Shown here piece by piece: positions 17,211 through 27,184 of a stretch of DNA of 64,000 nucleotides. The stretch spans positions 118,903 through 182,902 of the forward strand of contig NZ_FNGO01000003.1 of assembly GCF_900103135.1 (NCBI RefSeq), read 5' to 3'. Origin of the DNA: Halarsenatibacter silvermanii. GTDB taxonomy: Bacteria; Bacillota; Halanaerobiia; Halanaerobiales; Halarsenatibacteraceae. Below the pieces are notes generated by a model. The model saw only the letters and a program-made list of their open reading frames with translations, had not been told where the DNA came from and made no database searches. The position numbers and the translations under genes are program-made. How positions within the stretch are numbered: position 1 is the stretch's first letter; the number at the start of each line of letters is the position of its first letter.

Positions 17211-18797
17211 CTACTCAAGTTCTACATCATTGAGATAGGGTCGGCCGTTTTCGGATACAATTAATCCGCTGACATTATCACGATGGGCAAGATACTGATA
17301 ATTGCTCCAAAGGGGTACGATTCCTTTGTCTTCCCAGACTTTTTCCGAAACTTCTCCCCATATCTCAGCGCCTCTTTCTTCATCTGGCTCAACACCGGCT
17401 TCAGCGATCAAATCATCAGCCCGGGTTGGTGTCCAGGGGGCGTAATCGCCGCCCTCTGTCAGGTTCTGCGGCCAGATTCCACCCGGATCAAGCCAGGTCC
17501 AGTTGTTGAGAATCACTTCAAAATCTCCCTGTTCCTGCATATCGTCTATATAAGCTTTTTCATATTCTCTCAAACTCACATCCATGCCAACTTCTTCCAG
17601 CTGAGCCTGCATGATCGGTCCTGACCTTCTCTCAACCGGATGTTCAGAATCGACCATCATCTCAAATTCCAGGCGTTCACCATCTTTGGTCATATAACCG
17701 TCTTCATCTTCTTCCCAGCCAGCCTCCTCGAGCAGTTCTGTGGCCAGCTCTGGATTATGATGATGATCCTGGCTCAGCATTTCTTCTGTGGGTTCATGAT
17801 GGCGCATCATAGCCGGGCCAACAATACTGAAGACGGGTTCGATGACTTCATCCAAGCCCATTTCCAGCTCTTCTCGATCAACTGCATATGCCAGCGCCGC
17901 CCTCACGCTGTAATCATCGAAGGGCTCGACGGTGTGATTGATGTCGAGATAGGCTACAGTTTCTTCCAGATATTCAATTACTTCAATCTCAGGCGCCTCT
18001 TCCAGCAGAGGAAGCATTTCAACCGGTACATCTTCGATAATATCGACGCCACCGGCCTGAAGTTCTTCCACCCTGGTGAAATCTTCAGGTATGAAACGAA
18101 CTCTGTATTCGCTAAAATTGAAGGCCTCATTATTTTCCGCGAAAGGCAGGCTATCCTGATAATCATCAAATCTGGTCATGTCTATATGAGAACCTTCCAC
18201 CCATTCCTCGAATTTGAAAGGACCGCTGCCTATCGGTTCTCTGTCGAAATCATCAGCTCCCATCTCTTCAGCAGCTTCGACATCGACCGGACCATCGTAA
18301 CTGGTCTGCATATTTACATATATGCCGGGGGAAGGTTCTTCCAGCTCGAGTACAACGGTATTACCATCGACATGCTTTTCTGCCAGCGGATCCCAGTCAA
18401 AGGCATAGGGGCTTTTTTCTATCCTGCGGGCAAGAGAATCGGCGAAAGCTTCGGCAGTGAGATTTCTGCCGCTGTGAAACTGCCATTCAGGATCGAGAGT
18501 TACCTCAATATAACTCAAATCATCAGCGGGCTCGACCTCTGCAGCTCCATGCGGCAGAACTTCATCATTTTCCAATCCCATGCTCATAGGTGCGGCAAAT
18601 AGCATATCATGGACAAAATTGTAAATGGTTACAGTCTGCTGGGGGTCCAGATTGCCGGGTTCTCCGGGAATACCAACTACCAGCCTGTCATCATCTGCTG
18701 CAGCCTCTTCGACGGGCAGCAGAACAACACCCAGTCCGATTACAATAACGAGAACTGCCAGCAGCATCATCCTCTTTTTTCCGGGTGTATAAAACAA
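17211..18797 (-). CDS. ABC transporter substrate-binding protein, peptide/nickel (SBP_bac_5) family, copy 1
   Basis: This secreted receptor of about 528 residues has an N-terminal signal segment (MMLLAVLVIVIGLGVVLLPV). Family motifs are GNLDPQQTV, EPIGSGPFKFEEW and RAALAYAVDREEL. It is highly acidic. I chose the TTG at 18797 because AAGGAGGT lies just upstream; the in-frame ATG at 18821 has no ribosome site and would put one inside the gene. It follows the two permease genes by about 120 bp and is a distant paralogue of the protein at 15430-16968. The transported solute is unknown. Confidence 0.92.
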   Translation of the reverse strand: MFYTPGKKRMMLLAVLVIVIGLGVVLLPVEEAAADDDRLVVGIPGEPGNLDPQQTVTIYNFVHDMLFAAPMSMGLENDEVLPHGAAEVEPADDLSYIEVTLDPEWQFHSGRNLTAEAFADSLARRIEKSPYAFDWDPLAEKHVDGNTVVLELEEPSPGIYVNMQTSYDGPVDVEAAEEMGADDFDREPIGSGPFKFEEWVEGSHIDMTRFDDYQDSLPFAENNEAFNFSEYRVRFIPEDFTRVEELQAGGVDIIEDVPVEMLPLLEEAPEIEVIEYLEETVAYLDINHTVEPFDDYSVRAALAYAVDREELEMGLDEVIEPVFSIVGPAMMRHHEPTEEMLSQDHHHNPELATELLEEAGWEEDEDGYMTKDGERLEFEMMVDSEHPVERRSGPIMQAQLEEVGMDVSLREYEKAYIDDMQEQGDFEVILNNWTWLDPGGIWPQNLTEGGDYAPWTPTRADDLIAEAGVEPDEERGAEIWGEVSEKVWEDKGIVPLWSNYQYLAHRDNVSGLIVSENGRPYLNDVELE

Positions 18798-18915
18798 ATT
18801 ATTACCTCCTTTTTTACTCATAAAATGTTCAGCTCCTTATACTTCTGCACAGCTCAGTCAAATTTTTGCTCTTTATCTGTCCTCTTATTTTCTTTTTATC
18901 CCCTCCCTCTTCTAT

Positions 18916-19767
18916 TCAGTCAGGTATGTTGGGATCAAGAATATCTCTCAGACCAACTCCCATCAGGTTAAAACCAAGTACAGTCCAAACCAGTGCCAGG
19001 CCGGGAAAGATAGACTGCCAGGGAGCAACTCTGATAAAATCCATTCCCTCGTTGAGCATGACCCCCCAGTCGGGCGCCGGCGGCTGGGCTCCCAGCCCCA
19101 AAAAACCCAGGGCTGTAGAGGCAATAATAGCATGGGGAAGCTGAAGGGTAACCAGAACTATAATTGCTGAAAGAATATTGGGAAGAAGATGTCTGAATAT
19201 CATGCGTCCAGTACTCATACCGGACGCATGGGCTGCTTCTATATATAGCTCAGTTTTTGTAGAACGGGTTTTTGAACGCACCACTCTGGCCAGCTGCGGC
19301 CAGGATATAAGAGCCAGAGAAATTATTACGTTATTAAGACTGGGACCTAAAAGCATGACTATTGCCAGGGCAAAAACGACCGGCGGAAGCGACCAGGTCA
19401 CGTCAGATATGTAAGTGATCAAGCTGTCAATAATTCCCTCAGCCAGGCCCGCCATCAATCCCAGAGTGATGCCGATAAAGCTGGTGATTCCCACAATCAT
19501 AAAACCGACCTGTAATGCCAGTCGGGATCCATAGATTATCCGGGAAAAAAGACAGCGACCATAATGGTCGGTTCCCAGCGGATACCGTCCTGATGGAGGC
19601 TCAAGGGTTCGAGCAACATCCATTTCCTGAAAAGGTTGAACTGCCAAAAATTCTGCTAAAATGGCAACAATAAAAACTGTTAAAACCATGATAAAACCGA
19701 CGGCAAAAATCCGGTTGCCGAGACAGCGCCAGAGATATTTAAAAAAGCCTTTTATGTTAGGGGTCAT
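18916..19767 (-). CDS. ABC transporter permease, DppC/OppC type
   Basis: This is a membrane permease of the peptide/nickel importer family with about six helices. The N-terminal segment typical of DppC is present (PPSGRYPLGTDHYGRCLFSRIIYG), and the EAA-type loop that docks the ATPase reads EAAHASGMSTGRMIFRHLLPN. GGAGGT eight bases upstream supports the ATG at 19767. The in-frame ATG at 19785 sits within the dppB stop region and has no site. It is coupled to the DppB-type gene upstream. Confidence 0.93.
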   Translation of the reverse strand: MTPNIKGFFKYLWRCLGNRIFAVGFIMVLTVFIVAILAEFLAVQPFQEMDVARTLEPPSGRYPLGTDHYGRCLFSRIIYGSRLALQVGFMIVGITSFIGITLGLMAGLAEGIIDSLITYISDVTWSLPPVVFALAIVMLLGPSLNNVIISLALISWPQLARVVRSKTRSTKTELYIEAAHASGMSTGRMIFRHLLPNILSAIIVLVTLQLPHAIIASTALGFLGLGAQPPAPDWGVMLNEGMDFIRVAPWQSIFPGLALVWTVLGFNLMGVGLRDILDPNIPD

Positions 19768-19784
19768 AAATTGTACCTCCAACA

Positions 19785-20705
19785 TCAGTCGTAACGAATA
19801 GTCGGATCCAGAACAGCACAGACAATGTCACCAAGGGTATTGGATATAACGGTAATTACAGCTATTATAAAGACGATACCCTGCACTATCGGCAAATCCT
19901 GAGAAGAGATAGCCTGCCAGAGCAGTCGACCCATTCCCGGCCAGGCGAAAACAGTCTCTACTACCACCGTGCCTCCTATGAGCCAGGGGATCGAAAGAAA
20001 AAAGACGACAGTTACCGGAATCAATGCATTTCTCAGAACGTGCTTGAGCATAATTGTGCGTGCGTGTAGACCCTTGGCCCGGGCTGTTCTGACATATTGC
20101 TCCCTCAAAACTTCAAGAACCTCAGATCTGGTCAATCTCATGGTGGTTGCCATCAGGGGCAGGGCCAGCGCCAGCATCGGTAAAATCACCGATATAGGAC
20201 CTTCATAGCCGGAAACTGGAAATATTGGAAATCTGATAGCAAACAAAAGAATTAATATTATCCCCAGCCAAAAATCGGGCAGCGAGCGCAGCACCACCGT
20301 TCCCACCACCAGAAACTTATCCAGAAAACCACCCCGCTTGACAGCAACTATCATTCCTATAGCGATTCCCAGTGTATAACGCAAAATCAAAGCTGTGATG
20401 GTGAGATAAAGTGTAAAGAAAAGCCGGGCTGATATCAAATGATTTACAGGCTGCCGGGTCTGAATAGAAGTACCCATATCACCGCGCAAAATGTTTGTAA
20501 ACCAAACAAAAAACTGTTCATAAAGCGGTCTGTCCAACCCCCACTGCTCTCTTAAAGCTTCAATCTCTTCGGAAGGAAGCCGGGGGTCGGCAACCATCCG
20601 CACAGGATCACCCGGCATGGCATGAACTATAGCGAATATCAAAACCGATACCGTTATAACAGTGAGTATTCCCCAGAGTATCCTTCTAATTATGTACTGT
20701 GTCAT
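19785..20705 (-). CDS. ABC transporter permease, DppB/OppB type
   Basis: The 306-residue polytopic protein has the DppB hallmarks: an N-terminal IIRRILWGI segment, HAMPGDP near residue 29, and an ATPase-docking loop (VRTARAKGLHARTIMLKHVLRN). The C-terminal region ends in LDPTIRYD, as in classic DppB. The ATG follows CAGGAGGATAG. It begins the cluster dppB-dppC-SBP-SBP. No ATPase gene (DppD/DppF) accompanies it in the window. Confidence 0.94.
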   Translation of the reverse strand: MTQYIIRRILWGILTVITVSVLIFAIVHAMPGDPVRMVADPRLPSEEIEALREQWGLDRPLYEQFFVWFTNILRGDMGTSIQTRQPVNHLISARLFFTLYLTITALILRYTLGIAIGMIVAVKRGGFLDKFLVVGTVVLRSLPDFWLGIILILLFAIRFPIFPVSGYEGPISVILPMLALALPLMATTMRLTRSEVLEVLREQYVRTARAKGLHARTIMLKHVLRNALIPVTVVFFLSIPWLIGGTVVVETVFAWPGMGRLLWQAISSQDLPIVQGIVFIIAVITVISNTLGDIVCAVLDPTIRYD

Positions 20706-20880
20706 GACTATCCTCCTGATTTACAGCTGGATATACTACCTTTACAATTTTAACTTTATTCACCACGATTATTAGAATTATTTATTAAGATTATACCTTA
20801 AACTCAGCTTTAAATCAAAAATTTTGATCAGCCGATTTAATCAGAATGATTTCAGGCCCTATTTTTTGTTATCAGACAAT

Positions 20881-21942
20881 TTACGCCAGTCCGGCCCGGT
20901 CTAACACATCTTCGATTCGAGCCGGTACTGCTTCGGGCTCTGAAATGACATCCAGAGCTGAGTCAGGATCTTTAAGTCCGTGACCGGTAAGAACAGCTAC
21001 CACAAGATCGTCGGCTGAAAGACTTTTTCTATCAGACATTTTCTTCACTCCCGCCAGGGAAGCAGCCGAAGCAGGCTCGGCAAAAACTCCGGCACAGTCG
21101 GCCAGAGAACTGTAAGCAAATAGCAGTTCCTCATCTTTGACCTCTTCGATAATTCCGCCTGATTCTTCGGCAGCTGACGCTGCTTTATCCCAGCTGACCG
21201 GATCACCGATACGAATGGCGCTGGCCACCGTCTCCGGATTCTCGATAACTTTATCCCTGGTTATGGCAGCGGCTCCCGAAGCTTCAAAACCCCACATCTC
21301 GGGACACGAATTTATTTTCCTGGCCTTTCGATATTCACAAAAACCCTGCCAGTAAGCGGTTATATTGCCGGCATTCCCTACAGGAATAGCCAAAATTTCG
21401 GGAGCTTCTCCCAGCTGGTCGCAAACTTCCAGGGCGGCGCTTTTTTGTCCTTCGATCCGATAAGGATTCAAAGAATTTACCAGGGTTACCGGATAGCTTT
21501 CACAGATCTTCCTGACAATTCGCAGGGCAGCATCGAAATTATCCTGGACCGGAATAACTTCGGCTCCGTGATTTAAAGCCTGGGCCATTTTGCCGAGCGC
21601 TATATTTCCCTCTGGAACAACCACAACGGTTTTGAGTCCGGCCCTGGCTCCGTAGGCGGCTGCCGCTGCCGAGGTATTTCCGGTGGAGGCACAGATGATT
21701 GCTTCGCTCCCCTCCCCCAGAGCTTTTGTCACCGCAAGCGTCATACCTCTATCCTTGAAAGAGCCGGTGGGATTGGCCCCTTCATATTTCAAATAAAGCT
21801 CCGCCTCAATTCCCAGCTTCTGCGCCAGCGAGGGCGCGGGTATCAGGGGAGTGCCGCCTTCCTGCAGGGTTACTATCTCCGTTCTGTCCTCTACGGGCAT
21901 AAAATCAAGATATTCTCCTATGACTCCAGACCACATATTCAC
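20881..21942 (-). CDS. thrC: Threonine synthase
   Basis: This PLP enzyme converts O-phosphohomoserine to threonine. At 353 residues it is the short bacterial class. [13 protein letters not shown] carries the PLP lysine (Lys63), [19 protein letters not shown] follows, and PVGNAGNI is the phosphate-binding glycine loop. It starts 3 bp after thrB ends and is the last gene of the aminotransferase-thrB-thrC operon, which is behind a T-box leader. Confidence 0.95.
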   Translation of the reverse strand: MNMWSGVIGEYLDFMPVEDRTEIVTLQEGGTPLIPAPSLAQKLGIEAELYLKYEGANPTGSFKDRGMTLAVTKALGEGSEAIICASTGNTSAAAAAYGARAGLKTVVVVPEGNIALGKMAQALNHGAEVIPVQDNFDAALRIVRKICESYPVTLVNSLNPYRIEGQKSAALEVCDQLGEAPEILAIPVGNAGNITAYWQGFCEYRKARKINSCPEMWGFEASGAAAITRDKVIENPETVASAIRIGDPVSWDKAASAAEESGGIIEEVKDEELLFAYSSLADCAGVFAEPASAASLAGVKKMSDRKSLSADDLVVAVLTGHGLKDPDSALDVISEPEAVPARIEDVLDRAGLA

Positions 21943-21945
21943 GAT

Positions 21946-22962
21946 TTATTCCTCCTCAATGACGTAACAACCTTTTTCGTCCGGTTCAGTTACAGTGAAT
22001 TCAGATTCAACACCCTCTCTTCGCCAGGCTTTCACCATAGCTCTGCCTACTGCTTTGGGATTCTCCCTGACAATCGCCAGTATGGTCGGGCCGGCCCCGC
22101 TGAGAGCTATTCCCTGAGCGCCCGATTCATAACCGGCGGCCATTACCTCGTTCCAGCCGGAAATAGCTGAACAGCGATAGGGCTGATGCAGTCTGTCTTT
22201 CATTATTTTCCGCAGCTTATCATAGTCCCCCGATTTAAAAGCCAGAGGCAAAAGCGCGGTGCGGCTTAAATTATGACAGACATCATCCATCTCAAACTTA
22301 TCAGGTATTACCTTCCTCTGCTCTTTGGTGTTGCTGGTCAACTCGGGGATAATGACCACCATCTGCATCGATTCATGAGGTATAACCCGATCCCAGACCA
22401 GATCTTTTTCTTCCAGAGAATAACTGGAGACAGTCAGACCACCGAGTGTTGCCGGCACAACATTATCCGGATGGGTTTCGATTCTGCAGGCCAATCTGAG
22501 TATCTCCTCAGTTGACAACTCCAGTTCAAAAAACTCGACAGCTGCTTTGAGCGTGCCGACTATAGCTACCGCACTGCTTCCCAGACCCTGAGCAGGCGAA
22601 CAATAAAGTTCCTGTTTTATTCTGGCCCCGGTCAGCCCTCGATCGGTATATCTGCGCAGCTGCTGCAGAGTCTGCCTGATCAAATCCTCCTCCGACGCAA
22701 TATTCAGCTTTTTATTGTCAGCATAAAAGACCTCACTAATTATCTGATTTTCTCCGGATTCCGCACCTTTTAGTGGCGATATCTGAACGTAATTATCAAT
22801 ATTCAAAGCCACTCCTAGAGAATCAAATCCGGGGCCCAGATTGGCAGAAGTTGAAGGTACTCGAACTTTAATTCCCAGGTTGTCTTCCTCAGCTGACAGT
22901 TCATTTCTGATTTCCTTGCCGCAATTTTGAGATCTGGATGCTGTCTTATTCATTTCCATCAC
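21946..22962 (-). CDS. thrB: Homoserine kinase
   Basis: This GHMP-family kinase phosphorylates homoserine. The catalytic core begins with VRVPSTSANLGPGFDSLG and the ATP loop is PAQGLGSSAVAIVG; GIALSGAGPTILAI is the third GHMP motif. The GTG-started frame adds about 30 residues before the core, more than usual. In-frame ATGs at 22959 and 22953 are alternative starts, the latter better spaced from the GGTGATGG sequence. It overlaps the aminotransferase gene by a few bases. Confidence 0.94.
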   Translation of the reverse strand: MMEMNKTASRSQNCGKEIRNELSAEEDNLGIKVRVPSTSANLGPGFDSLGVALNIDNYVQISPLKGAESGENQIISEVFYADNKKLNIASEEDLIRQTLQQLRRYTDRGLTGARIKQELYCSPAQGLGSSAVAIVGTLKAAVEFFELELSTEEILRLACRIETHPDNVVPATLGGLTVSSYSLEEKDLVWDRVIPHESMQMVVIIPELTSNTKEQRKVIPDKFEMDDVCHNLSRTALLPLAFKSGDYDKLRKIMKDRLHQPYRCSAISGWNEVMAAGYESGAQGIALSGAGPTILAIVRENPKAVGRAMVKAWRREGVESEFTVTEPDEKGCYVIEEE

Positions 22963-24182
22963 CGCCGGGAACTTCTGGAAAGAATACCTTTGGAATTTTC
23001 CGCGACTTTTTTCCTGATTCTATTTATAGCCCGGGAAATATTTTCCTGGCTGTTAGCAAAAGAAATTCTGATATATTCCTCTTCCTCATCGGAAAATCGA
23101 CTGCCAAAACATTCTCTGTACAGCACGGCAACCCCGGCTTCATGCAGCAAAAACTTCTGAAATTCAGCAGCATTTTCCAGCCCCAGTAGCTCACAGGCTT
23201 CCGTAACATCAGCATAGGCATAAAAAGCGCCTTCTGGTTTTTGACATTCAATCCCCTCAACTTTGTTGAGCTCTCTGTAAACCAGATCGCGCCTTTCTTT
23301 CAGCTCGTCGACCATTTTTTGTCTGAATTGACCGCCGGATCTAAGTGCCTCGACAGCTGCATGCTGAGTAAAAGTGGCTGTACAGGAAACTGAATTGGTT
23401 ATCAATTTGCCAATTTTATCTATCAGCTGCCGGGGGCCTGCTCCAAATCCTATTCTCCAGCCGGTCATGGCGTAAGTTTTAGAAAAACTGTCTATAATCA
23501 GAGTTCTTTCTTTCATACCGGGCAGAGAAGCGATGCTGTCGACGTCTCCGCCATAAGAAAGTTCGAAATAAACTTCGTCCGAGATAATCCAATAATCATA
23601 TTCTTCAGCTATTTCGGCCAGCTCAACCAGGCTTTCTTTGGATATAACACTGCCGGTAGGATTATGGGGGGAATTGATGATGAGAACATCGGTCTTTTCG
23701 TTTGTCTTACTCCTTATCTCATCCGGATCAATATCAAATCCTTCCTCTGCCGGCAGTGAATAAGGAACCGGTTTTCCCTCAAAAAGCTCTATAATCGATT
23801 CATAAACCGGAAAGCCCGGGCTGGGATAGGCTGCCTCCGAATCCGGGCCCATCATGGCCAAAAGCCCATAAAATATCAGCGGTTTAGCCCCGGGAGCGAT
23901 GATAGCATTTTCAGCCGAGAAGCTCACTTCGCGGGAAGCAGAAAAATATTTGGCTGCTTCTTCTCTGAGTTCTGTAATCCCGGGGGAAGGACTGTATCCG
24001 GTTTTGTTGGCCTCAATAGCTTTTATGCCCGCTCTTTTTACGTTTTCAGGGGTGTTAAAGTCCGGTTCACCTATAGCCAGGCTGATGACATCTTTTCCTT
24101 CCTCTCGAAGACTGTTCACTTCCTCCAGAACGTCGAAAGCCTTTTCAGATTTTAAATTCTTCATTCTCGGTGAAAACTTCAT
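22959..24182 (-). CDS. Class I/II PLP aminotransferase (aspartate-aminotransferase-like)
   Basis: This 407-residue fold-type I aminotransferase has the PLP lysine in DSFSKTYAMTGWRIGFG (Lys235). The INSPHNPTGSVI loop and the C-terminal YIRISFANS (substrate-carboxylate arginine) are also present. AAGGAGG precedes the ATG. As the first gene of a threonine operon it most plausibly makes aspartate from oxaloacetate, the entry to the pathway. A tyrosine or methionine aminotransferase role is possible from sequence alone. Confidence 0.88.
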   Translation of the reverse strand: MKFSPRMKNLKSEKAFDVLEEVNSLREEGKDVISLAIGEPDFNTPENVKRAGIKAIEANKTGYSPSPGITELREEAAKYFSASREVSFSAENAIIAPGAKPLIFYGLLAMMGPDSEAAYPSPGFPVYESIIELFEGKPVPYSLPAEEGFDIDPDEIRSKTNEKTDVLIINSPHNPTGSVISKESLVELAEIAEEYDYWIISDEVYFELSYGGDVDSIASLPGMKERTLIIDSFSKTYAMTGWRIGFGAGPRQLIDKIGKLITNSVSCTATFTQHAAVEALRSGGQFRQKMVDELKERRDLVYRELNKVEGIECQKPEGAFYAYADVTEACELLGLENAAEFQKFLLHEAGVAVLYRECFGSRFSDEEEEYIRISFANSQENISRAINRIRKKVAENSKGILSRSSRR

Positions 24183-24270
24183 AACTTCTTTGCCTCCTTA
24201 TAAATTTTTTGAAGATGGATCTAGAAAATAACGCCCGAAAATTTGGGAGACCTAAAACTCATAAAACTAA

Positions 24271-24561
24271 AAAACCCCCCGCCTCCAGACTTTTAGAGGC
24301 GAGGGGATCGCGGTTCCACTCTATTTAAACCAGCCGCCGGAATTCCGGCGCCGATTTCGCTCAAAAGGATAACAGTTCGGGACCGGGCTTTCCTTACTGA
24401 CCGATAAAATGGCTTTCAGGAGCCAACTCCGAGGGGGTTTTCAATCGATGTTGTTCCAGGAGAACTTTCAGCTGGTTAATTCTCCCTCTCTGGGGAACAC
24501 AATCGATTTACTCGTCCTCATCAACGTTATTTTAAAAGATATTTGTTTTTGATCCATCCTA
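24271..24561 (-). ncRNA. T-box riboswitch leader, probable Thr specificity
   Basis: The minus-strand leader carries the T-box sequence AGAGTGGAACCGCG (24309-24322). It is followed by a terminator (24271-24306: CCCCTCGCCTC, loop, GAGGCGGGGGG, then TTTTTT). Upstream is a Stem I with the GAGGACGAGTA element and an AGAGAGG apical bulge. Where the specifier loop should be, UGAAA is followed by ACC (24436-24438), a threonine codon. That agrees with the downstream thrB-thrC genes. Uncharged tRNA-Thr should favour the antiterminator. Confidence 0.9.
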
Positions 24562-24567
24562 TATCCC

Positions 24568-24596
24568 ATTATAGTCCAGATCTTTATAGTTGTCAA
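24568..24596 (-). promoter_or_regulatory. Promoter of the aminotransferase-thrBC operon
   Basis: On the minus strand the site is TTGACA, exactly 17 bases, TATAAT, a perfect consensus promoter. Its -35 box overlaps the stop codon of the aconitase gene at 24593-24595. Transcription would start near 24561 at the head of the T-box leader. Confidence 0.88.
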
Positions 24597-27133
24597 GAAT
24601 TGAAGGCAGAAAAGTAACTCTCAGCGTCCGGTATTTCTCCCCTGAGGGCTGTAATAGCTGCCACCCTTGAGCTGCCCAGATAAGTTCTGGAATCGGGAGG
24701 GCCTATCCTCGCTTTATAATTGCGGGTGGTGGTGGTAAAGGCGGTTGCACCCGAAGCTATTCTGCGCTTATTGCCCATGCATAATCCACAGCCAGGAAGA
24801 ATAACACTGGCCCCTGCTTCAGTAAGAGCTGCCAGACTGCCGTCACGGGCCAGACGGTTATAGATATCGCGGGCTGCCGGAGAAACAACAAAATTAACCT
24901 CAGGAGAAATTTTTCTTCCCCGTACCAATTCGGCCGCAGCCCGAATACTGCTGTAGCTCCCGCCCACACAGCTGCCGATAAAGACTTCATCCACAGAAGT
25001 GCCGGCAGTTTCGGAAATCCTGGCCACGTTATCGGGATGATGCGGTCTGGCCACCAGAGGCTCTGTTATCTCCGCCGCTGGAATCTCTATTGTTTCAGCA
25101 TAATCAGCTCCAGAATCCGCTTCCAGCAGCCGGGGCTCCCGCAGAAATTCCTGGAAGGACTTTATAGTTCGAGCAACCGAAGGCGAACTTTCCGCATCGG
25201 GCCTTTTTTTGAGGTATTCCAGATCGGACTCCACCTTCTTCAAAGTTTTTTCATCGGGAGAAATAATGCCCGCCGAAGCACTTCTCTCGGCAGTGGCATT
25301 GGTAAGTATATATCTCTGGCTTGCATCGAGAAAATCAAGTCCTTCCATCTCGACAATTCGGCCATTATAGATCTCCCTGCCCGGGCCCTGGCGATCAGCA
25401 TAAACTACCAGCGCCGAAACCAGATCGCGGGCGGTTATATGTTCAGGAGGTCTCCCTGTAAAGACAACTCTGACAGATTCATCCATAACCAGATCCTGTT
25501 CCCCGTATTTCATAGCTCCAGCGACAATATCAGAGGCTGCCGGGAAAGATATCCCCCGGGGAGTTCTGGTATGGGAGTCAGCACCGAAGATCACATCGTT
25601 GGGTAGTACAAAACGGTTGCCCAAGGTATGAACTATGCCTTCACCGGGCTCGAGGCTAACCCCCCCTCTATCCTTTACGAAGTTTTTGAGAAATATTTGT
25701 CTGTCCCTTTCTTCAGTTGAAGGGCATTCAGCAGTGTGGCAGAGCGACTGAAGCACGAATTCAGCTCCAAATTTTCCACCGGCCATCGATTGATACTCAT
25801 CGACGGTCATCGGCCCGGTCGTATCCTGAGAGAATACCCCCCTGACATTGATTCGGGCTCTCTCTCCCGGTTTAATTGTGGTCATACCATCAACTCTGCT
25901 GCAGGCAACAATTTTTTGAGCCAGTGTTTGAGAGCGGCCCTCGGCCTGATTTAATCGGGAAATTTCATGTCCGGGGATGGGAGACTTTTCCACCTCAATA
26001 TTTTTTTTTCGACAGAAATTCTGAGCCCATTCTTGCAGTTTATTGCCGGCGTCAAAATATGTCATGCCGCCTGCTGCTATTTTCTCAAAGCTGTAATCAT
26101 CCGGCAGAGTCACCTTCAGTTCATCTTGATCATTTATTACTAGTTTTTCTTCAGAAAGATCGAGCTTGAGTTCATCGCCCTCTTCTATTTTTTGCGTGTC
26201 TCCGATGGCAGGTAGAATGCCGGAAGCGATCAGGGATCTTCGGAAGATGGGAGCTATACTGCGGGCTATTACTGTTCCCCCTGCCTTTTTTTCCGGTTCG
26301 CCTGGAACAGGCTCACCCAGTATCTGCAGCATGGTATAGGTGGCTGATTTGCGTGAGGATCCCTCTCCCAGCGCTCTGCCGGCCACAAACATTACCTGAT
26401 CATTTTCCTGTTTCAGCTCTTTTAACCGCTCCAGGAAATCGCTCTCGTCCTCACGTCCTTCCATGATAAATTGAGCATGGAGGGGATGATCGGTGCGGGA
26501 ATCAGCCCTTTGCGAAGGACTGAGATGACCGGTTGTTATGTTATCCCCTGCTTTTATAGCAGCCCCCCGCTGAATCCGGGAAAGCTGCCAGTCTCTGGCA
26601 AAATCCCGTCGGGCCCAGCTTTTAATTATCTCCCTGCCTTCAGCAATCTGCGAGGAAAGATCCACAATTTTTTTAAACTGTTTTCTGCTGATTAAGACCG
26701 TATCTTTCAAAAAGTCAGCAGCTTCCTGGCGGAAGATATCTTCAGATAAAAGCTTAACAAGCTCATCGGCGGCACTTCCTCCTCTCATATCGGCCAGCAT
26801 CTCGAGAGCTTGCCGGGGAGAAAGATATCCGGATTGAAGGTCCCCGCGCACGATCCTGCCAAGCCCCAGGGATTTAGCCCGGGTGGAGGGAAAGCTGCCG
26901 CGCCTCACCTGACCTTCGATGAGCTCAATCAGGAACCTATCCAGCTGCCTTTTTTTATCAAAAAATTCAAAGTCCTCCTCGGAAAGACCGGGGAGAGACA
27001 GTGCTTCGATGAAAACCTCGACCTCTTCTCGCTCCAGAGGGCGGGGTTTTAAACCGTGCTTTTTCCATCTTTCACATGCTCTGCTGCGATAATCTTCCAG
27101 CTTTTCCAGCAGTCTCTCTCTGTTTATCCTCAT
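24593..27133 (-). CDS. acnB: Aconitate hydratase, AcnB type
   Basis: The product interconverts citrate and isocitrate using a [4Fe-4S] cluster. The 846-residue length and order of domains match AcnB rather than AcnA: a HEAT-like helical N-terminus, then a swivelling domain with GDNITTGHLSPS near residue 200. Probable cluster ligands lie in LCHTAECP, FIGSCVGGSYSS and LPGCGLCMGNKR. It is the third gene of an operon after a citrate/homocitrate synthase and an isocitrate-type dehydrogenase. AcnB is a citrate enzyme, which argues that the operon makes 2-oxoglutarate rather than lysine via aminoadipate. Confidence 0.93.
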   Translation of the reverse strand: MRINRERLLEKLEDYRSRACERWKKHGLKPRPLEREEVEVFIEALSLPGLSEEDFEFFDKKRQLDRFLIELIEGQVRRGSFPSTRAKSLGLGRIVRGDLQSGYLSPRQALEMLADMRGGSAADELVKLLSEDIFRQEAADFLKDTVLISRKQFKKIVDLSSQIAEGREIIKSWARRDFARDWQLSRIQRGAAIKAGDNITTGHLSPSQRADSRTDHPLHAQFIMEGREDESDFLERLKELKQENDQVMFVAGRALGEGSSRKSATYTMLQILGEPVPGEPEKKAGGTVIARSIAPIFRRSLIASGILPAIGDTQKIEEGDELKLDLSEEKLVINDQDELKVTLPDDYSFEKIAAGGMTYFDAGNKLQEWAQNFCRKKNIEVEKSPIPGHEISRLNQAEGRSQTLAQKIVACSRVDGMTTIKPGERARINVRGVFSQDTTGPMTVDEYQSMAGGKFGAEFVLQSLCHTAECPSTEERDRQIFLKNFVKDRGGVSLEPGEGIVHTLGNRFVLPNDVIFGADSHTRTPRGISFPAASDIVAGAMKYGEQDLVMDESVRVVFTGRPPEHITARDLVSALVVYADRQGPGREIYNGRIVEMEGLDFLDASQRYILTNATAERSASAGIISPDEKTLKKVESDLEYLKKRPDAESSPSVARTIKSFQEFLREPRLLEADSGADYAETIEIPAAEITEPLVARPHHPDNVARISETAGTSVDEVFIGSCVGGSYSSIRAAAELVRGRKISPEVNFVVSPAARDIYNRLARDGSLAALTEAGASVILPGCGLCMGNKRRIASGATAFTTTTRNYKARIGPPDSRTYLGSSRVAAITALRGEIPDAESYFSAFNS

Positions 27134-27184
27134 GATTTACTTAAAAGCCTCCCGATTGACATCCTGAGTCCAGAACTTTATGAT

